A stretch of DNA of 64,000 nucleotides from Pseudomonas sp. SID14000. GTDB taxonomy: Bacteria; Pseudomonadota; Gammaproteobacteria; Pseudomonadales; Pseudomonadaceae. The notes under the pieces are model-generated. The model worked only from the letters and a program-made list of their open reading frames with translations. It was not told the origin of the DNA and did no database searches. Location: assembly GCF_002165135.1 (NCBI RefSeq), contig NZ_NFZQ01000013.1, forward strand, positions 1 through 64,000, read 5' to 3'. Position numbers and translations under genes: made by a program. This document shows, piece by piece, positions 58,379 through 64,000 of the stretch (its first letter is position 1; each line of letters starts with the position of its first letter).

Positions 58379-59398
58379 TCAGACCGCGACCAGGCGCACG
58401 CTGGCACCCTCGCCCACCCCCAGCGCCTCGGCGGCAGCCAGGTTCAGGCTGACCGGCTTGCCAGGCACCCAGTCCAGGTCCAGCAGCACTGCGCGGTAGT
58501 CCTGCAACTGGCCGTTGCACACCAGGTACGGGCGCCCGCCCTTGACCGGCGCGTCCTCGATCTTCACCGGCACCACCCGGCTCTGGGCGATCGAGCGGAT
58601 ACCCGAGGTACGCGCATGCAGGGTCGGGCCACCGTCGAAGATGTCGATGTAGTGCTCGGTCTCGAAGCCTTCGCGCATGAGGATGTCGAAGGTAATCTGC
58701 GCACGCGGGTGCACCTGGCCCATGGCCTCCTGCGCCAGGTCAGGCAGCAGCGGCACGTATATCGGATAATGCGGCATCAGCTCGGCAAGGAAGGTGCGGC
58801 TCTTCAGGCCACACAGGCGCTCGGCTTCGGCGTAGTTGAGGTCGAAGAAGTTGCGCCCGATGGCATCCCAGAACGGCGATTCACCTTGCTCGTCGCTGTA
58901 ACCAACGATCTCGGTCACCACCGAGTCGGCGAAACGCTCCGGGTGCGCAGCCATGAACAACAAACGGCCACGCGAATTGAGCTCGGCCCAACCACTGTTC
59001 ACCAGTTCCGGCAATACATAGAAGCTGGTCAGCAGGCTATTGCCGGTCAGGTCGTGGCACAGCGACAGCACGTGGATCTTGTTGTGGATCTTCAGCTCGC
59101 GCGAGGCGTGCACGAAGGTCTCGTTACGAAAGCTGTAGAACGGCTCGGAGTAGCCGGCCGAAGCGACAATGGCCGAGCAGCCGGCCAGCTTGCCGGTTTC
59201 GCTGTCCTCGAGGACGAAGAAGTAGCTTTCTTCACCGTTGAAGCTGACCTCGGCGGCGAAGGAAGTCTCGGAAGCGGCGATCTTGTCGCCCAGGCGAGCA
59301 GCGTCGTCCGGCAGCGAGGTGACACCAATGGGGCTGTCTGCAGCCATGCGCTGCACTTCGTTCAGATCAGCCATTTGCGCGGGGCGCATCACCAGCAT
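58379..59398 (-). CDS. aruF: Arginine/ornithine N-succinyltransferase, alpha subunit
   Basis: The 339-residue AstA-family protein is paralogous to AruG. It has MLVMRPAQMADLNEVQRMAA, SYFFVLEDSETGKLAGCSAI and HYIDIFDGGPTLHARTSGIR. It forms the heteromeric succinyltransferase with AruG. A terminator-like hairpin stands between astC and this gene. Confidence 0.93.
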   Translation of the reverse strand: MLVMRPAQMADLNEVQRMAADSPIGVTSLPDDAARLGDKIAASETSFAAEVSFNGEESYFFVLEDSETGKLAGCSAIVASAGYSEPFYSFRNETFVHASRELKIHNKIHVLSLCHDLTGNSLLTSFYVLPELVNSGWAELNSRGRLLFMAAHPERFADSVVTEIVGYSDEQGESPFWDAIGRNFFDLNYAEAERLCGLKSRTFLAELMPHYPIYVPLLPDLAQEAMGQVHPRAQITFDILMREGFETEHYIDIFDGGPTLHARTSGIRSIAQSRVVPVKIEDAPVKGGRPYLVCNGQLQDYRAVLLDLDWVPGKPVSLNLAAAEALGVGEGASVRLVAV

Positions 59399-59439
59399 GG
59401 TGTCACTCCTTTGGAATACCGGCCGCTCACGGCGGCACG

Positions 59440-59467
59440 AAAAAACGGCAGGTGCACGGGCACCTGC
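59440..59467 (-). terminator. Intrinsic terminator inside the operon, between astC and aruF
   Basis: On the minus strand GCAGGTGC-CCGT-GCACCTGC is a perfect 8-bp hairpin followed by CG and six T. It lies 79 bp after astC and 42 bp before aruF. A second GC-rich inverted repeat (CGCCGGCCC / GGGCCGGCG) lies at about 59485-59529. Confidence 0.75.
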
Positions 59468-59545
59468 ACTGGAATCGGGTATCGCCGGCCCGGTCCAGAC
59501 TCGGGCTGAGCCTGTGCCGGGGCCGGCGAAGGGACCGCAGGCGGA

Positions 59546-60766
59546 TCAGCCCTGGGTCAAAGTGGCCACGGCGCGCTCGAAGCGGTCGAGGCCTTCGTCG
59601 ATGTCGGCGTCTTCAACCACCAGGCTTGGCGCGAAGCGGACCACGTCCGGGCCGGCCTGGAGCACCATCACGCCTTCTTTCTCGGCAGCGTTGAGCACGT
59701 CCTTGGCCTTGCCTTTCCAGGCCTCGGCCAGCACGCCGCCCAGCAGCAGGCCAACGCCACGCACTTGGGTAAACAGGTTGTACTTCTGGCCAATCTGTTC
59801 CAGGCGGGTCTTGAAGCGCGTGTGCTTGGTCTTGATGCCGGCCAGGGTTTCCGGGGTGTTGACCACATCCAGCACAGCGCAGGCAACGGCGCAGCCCAGC
59901 GGGTTGCCGCCGTAGGTGGTGCCGTGGGTGCCGACGGCCAGGTGCTTGGCCAGCTCGGTGGTGGTCAGCATGGCACCGATCGGGAAACCGCCGCCCAGGC
60001 TCTTGGCGCTGGTCAGGATGTCCGGGGTCACGCCGTAGTGCTGGTAGGCATACAGCGAACCGGTACGGCCCACGCCAGTCTGCACTTCGTCGAAGATCAG
60101 CAGGGCGTTGTGTTCGTCACACAGTTTGCGCGCGCCTTCCAGGTAGGCCTTGTCGGCCGGCACCACGCCGCTCTCGCCCTGGATCGGCTCGATCACCACG
60201 GCGCAGGTCTTTTCGGAAATCTGTGCCTTCAGCGCTTCCAGGTCGTTGTACGGAACATGGCTGATGCCAGTGATCTTCGGGCCAAAGCCGTCGGAGTACT
60301 TCGGCTGGCCACCGACGCTGACGGTGAACAAGGTACGGCCGTGGAAGCTGTTCACGGTGGCGATGATTTCGTGCTTTTCCGGGCCGAAGCGGTCATGGGC
60401 AACGCGACGGGCCAGCTTGAAGGCGGCCTCGTTGGACTCGGCGCCGGAGTTGCAGAAGAACGCACGGTCGGCAAAGGTAGCGTCCACCAGCTTGTGGGCC
60501 AGGCGCAGGGCCGGCTCGTTGGTGAATACGTTGGATACGTGCCAGAGGGTGTTGGCCTGCTCGGTCAGGGCCTTGACCAGTGCCGGATGGCAGTGGCCCA
60601 GGGCGTTGACCGCGATGCCACCGGCAAAGTCGATCAGCTCGCGACCCGACTGGTCCCAGACGCGGGAACCCTCGCCTCGCACAGGAATGAAGGCCGCCGG
60701 AGAATAGTTGGGAACCATGACCTGGTCGAAATCGGCACGTTGCACCGGGGCTTGCTCAACGGACAT
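59546..60766 (-). CDS. astC: Succinylornithine/acetylornithine aminotransferase
   Basis: The 406-residue class III PLP aminotransferase has FCNSGAESNEAAFKLARR (phosphate/PLP-binding region), LIFDEVQTGVGRTG and the PLP-binding lysine in LTSAKSLGGGFPIG. In pseudomonads (AruC/ArgD) it serves both arginine catabolism (succinylornithine) and biosynthesis (acetylornithine). It is the first gene of the aru operon, with ArgR half-sites upstream. Confidence 0.94.
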   Translation of the reverse strand: MSVEQAPVQRADFDQVMVPNYSPAAFIPVRGEGSRVWDQSGRELIDFAGGIAVNALGHCHPALVKALTEQANTLWHVSNVFTNEPALRLAHKLVDATFADRAFFCNSGAESNEAAFKLARRVAHDRFGPEKHEIIATVNSFHGRTLFTVSVGGQPKYSDGFGPKITGISHVPYNDLEALKAQISEKTCAVVIEPIQGESGVVPADKAYLEGARKLCDEHNALLIFDEVQTGVGRTGSLYAYQHYGVTPDILTSAKSLGGGFPIGAMLTTTELAKHLAVGTHGTTYGGNPLGCAVACAVLDVVNTPETLAGIKTKHTRFKTRLEQIGQKYNLFTQVRGVGLLLGGVLAEAWKGKAKDVLNAAEKEGVMVLQAGPDVVRFAPSLVVEDADIDEGLDRFERAVATLTQG

Positions 60767-60844
60767 CTGAGTCTCCTGAAGAGGAACGCTGGCCTGGAAG
60801 TGGCGAGCGATGGGGGGATTGTAAGGACTGATCCGCGCCTGTCC

Positions 60845-60911
60845 TTGCGGCCAAGCGACAACTTGTTACAGCGCAAAACCCAGTTTTGACAAGGTTTTCG
60901 GCAATGCGACA
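60845..60911 (-). promoter_or_regulatory. ArgR half-sites upstream of astC
   Basis: The Pseudomonas ArgR half-site pattern TGTCGC-N8-AA occurs on the minus strand at 60896-60911 (TGTCGCATTGCCGAAA) and 60845-60860 (TGTCGCTTGGCCGCAA). A weaker TGTCAAAA direct repeat starts at 60891, 20 bp from the first. ArgR is the known activator of this operon in P. aeruginosa. Confidence 0.72.
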
Positions 60912-61020
60912 AACACTGTCGCAATCGCGCAGTGTACGGGAGACAGGGGGCTGGGTGAACGGGTGTACACGAAGGTTTGTGAGGGGCCTGGGATGTTCGG
61001 CGAAACGGGGGCGGCGCCTG

Positions 61021-61068
61021 GGAGACCGAGCGGCGCTTCGCGGGTATTAGTCTTGACACTTTCTGCGC
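61021..61068. repeat. Partial REP flanking element copy 2
   Basis: A half-REP (GAGCGGCGCTTCGCGGG) plus linker (CTTGACACTTTCTGCGCC) precedes the 244-bp element by about 10-30 bp. Its reverse complement is found on the other side of copy 1. Confidence 0.65.
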
Positions 61069-61078
61069 CTGTGAGACC

Positions 61079-61322
61079 GAGCGCCGCCCGCGCGGCGCTT
61101 CGCGGGACAAGCCCGCTCCCACATTTGTTGCAACGTGGCCATGCCTGTGGGAGAGGCGTTGCCCGCTTTGGTGGAGAGTTTGAGACTGGCGAGGCGGCGG
61201 TAGCGCCAGCCGGGAAATCGCGTCAAGGCAACAAGGCTGACAACCATGACCTGGCAGGTTCGGTACGTTGCAACAAATGTGGGAGCGGGCTTGTCCCGCG
61301 AAGCGCCGCGCGGGCGGCGCTC
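61079..61322. repeat. 244-bp REP-bounded repeat element, copy 2
   Basis: Inverted REPs (61079-61123 and 61278-61322) enclose a 154-bp centre, exactly the sizes of copy 1 at 25134-25377. The outermost roughly 40 bases of each side of the centre are nearly identical between copies, while the middle has diverged. It lies in the 610-bp gap between argR and astC, which otherwise contains only the ArgR sites. Confidence 0.85.
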
Positions 61323-61376
61323 GATTTCCGCCGCACCATCAAACCCGAGGCATACACCCCGAACCCACCCGAAATA

Positions 61377-62357
61377 TCAGCCTTTTTCGGCAGGCGCCGA
61401 ACTCAGCTCGAACGGGCTGCTGCTGCGCCGCTGGTTGCGATCCTCCCGCGGCGTCGCACCAAAGAAGTTGCGATACGCACTGGAAAAATGCGGCCCCGAC
61501 GAGAAGCCGCAGGACAACCCGATCTGGATGATCGACTTGCTGGTCTGCATCAGCATCTGCCGCGCCTTGTTCAGCCGCAGCTCCAGGTAATACTGGCTCG
61601 GCACGCGGTTCAGGTACTGCTTGAAGATGCGCTCCAGTTGCCGGCGCGACACGCACACGTGCTGGGCAATTTCGTCGGTGGTCAGCGGCTCTTCGATGTT
61701 GGCCTCCATCAGCAGCACCGCCTGGGTCAGCTTGGGATGGCTCGAGCCCAGGCGGTTCTGCAGCGGAATGCGCTGGCGCTCGCCACCCTCGCGGATGCGC
61801 TCGACCACCAGCTCTTCCGACACCGCCCCGGCCAGCTCCGCCCCGTGGTCACGAGCCAGCACCGCCAGCAGCAGGTCGGTCACGGCCATGCCGCCACAGG
61901 CAGTCAGGCGATCTCGATCCCAGTCGAACAGGTGACTGGTGGCGATGACCTTGGGGAAGCGCTCGGCGAAATCATCCTGCCAGCGCCAATGCACCGCAGC
62001 CCGGTAACCATCGAGCAGGCCCAGCATCGCCAGAGGGTAAACCCCGGCCGACAGGCCGCCGACCATGCAACCACTGCGCGCCAGTTGCTTGAGCGCCGCC
62101 GACAACCCCGCACCTACCGCCGACGGCTGCTCGTCAGCCACCAGGAACAGCTTTTGACACCCCTCCAGGCGGCCGCTCCACGGCTCGCCCGGCAGGCGCC
62201 AGCTCCCCTCTTGCGCCGGCTCCGCCTGCAAGAAGACCAGCTCGTAGACCACCTCCGGGTGCACCCGCTGCGCCACCTGCAATACTTCCTCGGCCAGCGC
62301 CAGGGTCAAGGGCCTGGTGCTGGGCCAGATGAGAAAACCGATTCGCTGGGTGGTCAT
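61377..62357 (-). CDS. argR: Arginine-responsive AraC-family regulator ArgR
   Basis: The 326-residue protein has an N-terminal DJ-1/GATase1-like domain (about 5-200; GGLSAGVYPLAMLGLLDGYR) and a C-terminal AraC-type double helix-turn-helix (about 215-315; CVSRRQLERIFKQYLNRVPS and IIQIGLSCGFSSGPHFSSAY). This is the Pseudomonas ArgR, unrelated to enteric ArgR. It senses arginine and activates aru and aot genes. It lies downstream of aotP as the last gene of the aot operon. Confidence 0.93.
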   Translation of the reverse strand: MTTQRIGFLIWPSTRPLTLALAEEVLQVAQRVHPEVVYELVFLQAEPAQEGSWRLPGEPWSGRLEGCQKLFLVADEQPSAVGAGLSAALKQLARSGCMVGGLSAGVYPLAMLGLLDGYRAAVHWRWQDDFAERFPKVIATSHLFDWDRDRLTACGGMAVTDLLLAVLARDHGAELAGAVSEELVVERIREGGERQRIPLQNRLGSSHPKLTQAVLLMEANIEEPLTTDEIAQHVCVSRRQLERIFKQYLNRVPSQYYLELRLNKARQMLMQTSKSIIQIGLSCGFSSGPHFSSAYRNFFGATPREDRNQRRSSSPFELSSAPAEKG

Positions 62358-62455
62358 AGGGTGCGGTCCGAAACCTGAGGTCGTTCGAGTCTGTGCGCCG
62401 GGTCAGGCTGCGCTCGCCGCGCAGCATGCCCTATTCTGGTGCAAATATGCAGTTT

Positions 62456-63220
62456 TTACTTCAGGCTGCCGGAGAGAAACTGCTTCAGGCGCTCCGACTG
62501 CGGGTTGGCCAGCACTTCGCGCGGGCAGCCGGTTTCTTCCACCAGGCCCTTGTGCAGGAACACCAACTGGTTGGACACCTCACGGGCAAAGCCCATTTCG
62601 TGGGTCACTACCACCATGGTGCGGCCTTCCTGGGCCAGCGCCTGCATCACCTTGAGCACATCACCCACCAGTTCCGGGTCCAGCGCCGAAGTCGGCTCGT
62701 CGAACAGCATGACCTCCGGCTCCATGGCCAATGCACGGGCAATTGCCACACGCTGTTGCTCGCCGCCGGACATGTGCCCCGGGAAGGCGTCCTTACGATG
62801 GGCGACACCGACCTTGGCCAGGTAGTGCTCGGCCTTTTCCAGGGCCTCCTTGCGGTTCACGCCCAGCACGTGTACCGGCGCTTCGATGATGTTCTCCAGC
62901 GCAGTCATATGCGACCACAGGTTGAAGTGCTGGAAAACCATCGACAGGCGCGAGCGCATGCGCTGCAACTGACGCGGGTCAGCAGCCTTGAGTGCGCCAT
63001 CCTTGCCCGGTACCAGCTTCAACTCTTCGTTGTTGAGCAGGATCTTGCCGGCGTGCGGCTGCTCCAGCAGGTTGATGCAGCGCAGGAAGGTCGACTTGCC
63101 CGAACCACTGGAGCCGATGATGCTGATGACATCGCCTGCCTTGGCCGACAGGGACACGCCCTTGAGCACTTCATGGCTGCCGTAGCGCTTGTGCAGGTCT
63201 TGGACTTCGAGTTTGTACAT
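62456..63220 (-). CDS. aotP: Arginine/ornithine ABC transporter ATP-binding protein
   Basis: The 254-residue ABC ATPase has Walker A GSSGSGKST, a Q-loop at MVFQHFNLW, signature MSGGEQQRVAIARALA and Walker B VMLFDEPTSALDP. It is the polar amino acid (HisP-type) class. The start ATG at 63220 (MYKLEVQDLHKRYG) is preferred over one 15 bases upstream. It energises uptake through AotQ/AotM. Confidence 0.92.
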   Translation of the reverse strand: MYKLEVQDLHKRYGSHEVLKGVSLSAKAGDVISIIGSSGSGKSTFLRCINLLEQPHAGKILLNNEELKLVPGKDGALKAADPRQLQRMRSRLSMVFQHFNLWSHMTALENIIEAPVHVLGVNRKEALEKAEHYLAKVGVAHRKDAFPGHMSGGEQQRVAIARALAMEPEVMLFDEPTSALDPELVGDVLKVMQALAQEGRTMVVVTHEMGFAREVSNQLVFLHKGLVEETGCPREVLANPQSERLKQFLSGSLK

Positions 63221-63242
63221 GCTGTCGATTCTCACAAAGCGG

Positions 63243-63941
63243 TCAGTGCTTGCGCGGCGCCAGGTAGCCGAGCCAGCGGCGTTCGGCCATTTTGAACAGG
63301 CGCACCAGGATGAAGGTCAGGCACAGGTAGAACACGCCCGCCGTGATGTAGGCCTCGAAAGGCAGGTAGTACTGGGCATTGACCGTGCGCGCAGCACCAG
63401 TGATGTCGATCAGGGTGACGATCGACGCCAGGCTGGTGGTCTGCAGCATCATGATCACTTCGTTGCTGTACTGCGGCAGCGCGCGGCGCAGCGCCGACGG
63501 CAGCAGGATGCGCCGGTACATCTTCATGCGCGACATACCCATCGCCTTGGCCGCCTCGATCTCGCCATGGGGCGTGGCCTTGAGGCTGCCGGCAATGATT
63601 TCGGCAGTGTAGGCACTGGTATTGATGCCGAACGCCAGGCAGGCGCAGAAGGTAGCACTGGACAGCAGCGGCCAGAGGAAGCTTTCGCGCACCGTCTCGA
63701 ACTGCGCCAGGCCGTAGTAGATCAGGAACAGCTGCACCAGCATCGGCGTGCCGCGGATCACGTAGGTGTACAGCCACGCCACGAAATTGACCGCAGGCTG
63801 CCTGGACACCCGCATCAGGCCCAGCGGAATGGCCGCCAGCAGCCCGAAGAACAGCGAAATCGCCAGCAGCTTGAGGGTGGTCAGCAGGCCGCCGAAGTAC
63901 ATCGGCAATGCCTCCCAGACGACGTTGTAGTCGAAGATCAT
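63243..63941 (-). CDS. aotM: Arginine/ornithine ABC transporter permease
   Basis: The 232-residue inner-membrane protein is of the HisM class, with about five membrane segments and the EAA loop (EIEAAKAMGMSRMKMYRRI) that contacts the ATPase. It starts MIFDYNVVWEALPMYFGG and overlaps the upstream aotQ stop by four bases. Confidence 0.92.
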   Translation of the reverse strand: MIFDYNVVWEALPMYFGGLLTTLKLLAISLFFGLLAAIPLGLMRVSRQPAVNFVAWLYTYVIRGTPMLVQLFLIYYGLAQFETVRESFLWPLLSSATFCACLAFGINTSAYTAEIIAGSLKATPHGEIEAAKAMGMSRMKMYRRILLPSALRRALPQYSNEVIMMLQTTSLASIVTLIDITGAARTVNAQYYLPFEAYITAGVFYLCLTFILVRLFKMAERRWLGYLAPRKH

Positions 63942-64000
63942 AGTTCAGCCACCTTGACGCCCACCGAGTAGCGGCGCTCGAGATACTTCAGGGCCAGCAG
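63938..64000 (-). CDS. aotQ: Arginine/ornithine ABC transporter permease, C-terminal end
   Basis: Only the last 20 codons are in the window (LLALKYLERRYSVGVKVAEL, stop TGA at 63938-63940). The ending and the ATGA overlap with aotM fit the second permease of a HisQ/HisM pair. The rest of the gene, and probably the binding protein gene, lie beyond position 64000. Confidence 0.8.
   Translation of the reverse strand: MLALKYLERRYSVGVKVAEL

Overview
The window looks like a chromosomal segment of a Pseudomonas, most likely of the P. putida group. The evidence is the FleQ/RpoN-style flagellar gene order, the branched-chain keto acid dehydrogenase operon with its Lrp-type regulator, an AmrZ homologue, the Pseudomonas-type arginine succinyltransferase (aru/ast) operon next to ArgR and an arginine ABC importer, high GC, and abundant REP palindromes. 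This assignment rests on protein and synteny recognition only; no search was run.

Layout. 1-126: the edge of an IS3-family insertion sequence. 194-13147 (minus strand): a surface-glycan/flagellin-glycosylation region. A very large glycosyltransferase lies directly after flgL. It is followed by a tightly overlapping operon for a CDP-6-deoxyhexose that is probably C-methylated: glucose-1-phosphate cytidylyltransferase, CDP-glucose 4,6-dehydratase, epimerase, two C-methyltransferase-like enzymes, a reductase/epimerase and a CmcI-like protein. The operon ends with a second very large glycosyltransferase. 13222-24890 (minus): flagellar rod, hook and filament-junction genes flgBCDE and flgFGHIJKL, each set behind a clear sigma-54 promoter, with a small secreted ORF between flgE and flgF. 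25474-27282 (minus): cheR and cheV. 27360-29932 (plus): flgA, flgM, flgN and the PilZ protein flgZ. 30057-32856: two paralogous genes of unknown function flanking an MFS transporter. 32953-38583: bkdR and bkdA1A2B-lpdV for valine, leucine and isoleucine catabolism. 38807-41598 (minus): an MFS transporter, a 3-hydroxyisobutyrate-dehydrogenase-like enzyme and a TetR regulator, with two matching candidate operators. 41792-47462: a diguanylate cyclase, tRNA-Arg(CCT), phnN, amrZ, mgtE, three tandem tRNA-Arg(ACG) genes, tRNA-Ser(GCT) and rsmA/csrA. 47625-51569: lysC and alaS. 51892-53064: a divergent protein resembling M91 metallopeptidase effectors but lacking the zinc motif. 53112-62357 (minus): the arginine succinyltransferase pathway (astC, aruF, aruG, astD, astB, a His-tailed small protein, astE) and argR. 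62456-64000 (minus): the arginine/ornithine ABC importer genes aotP, aotM and the end of aotQ.

How the genes work together. The left half builds the flagellum in temporal order. RpoN promoters drive the basal-body and hook genes, FlgM holds FliA, and candidate FliA promoters precede flgM and cheV. The sugar operon sits where pseudomonads commonly carry flagellin-modifying genes, so flagellin is the likely acceptor, although fliC is not in the window. c-di-GMP and motility control appear through FlgZ, a diguanylate cyclase, AmrZ and RsmA. The right half is amino-acid catabolism and uptake, with ArgR half-sites in front of astC.

The observations most worth following are the flagellar-linked C-methyl sugar operon, the M91-like protein with an abolished HExxH, the duplicated unknown family around the MFS gene, a 244-bp REP-bounded repeat present twice at exactly the same length, and the interleaved sigma-54/sigma-28 promoters between cheV and flgA.
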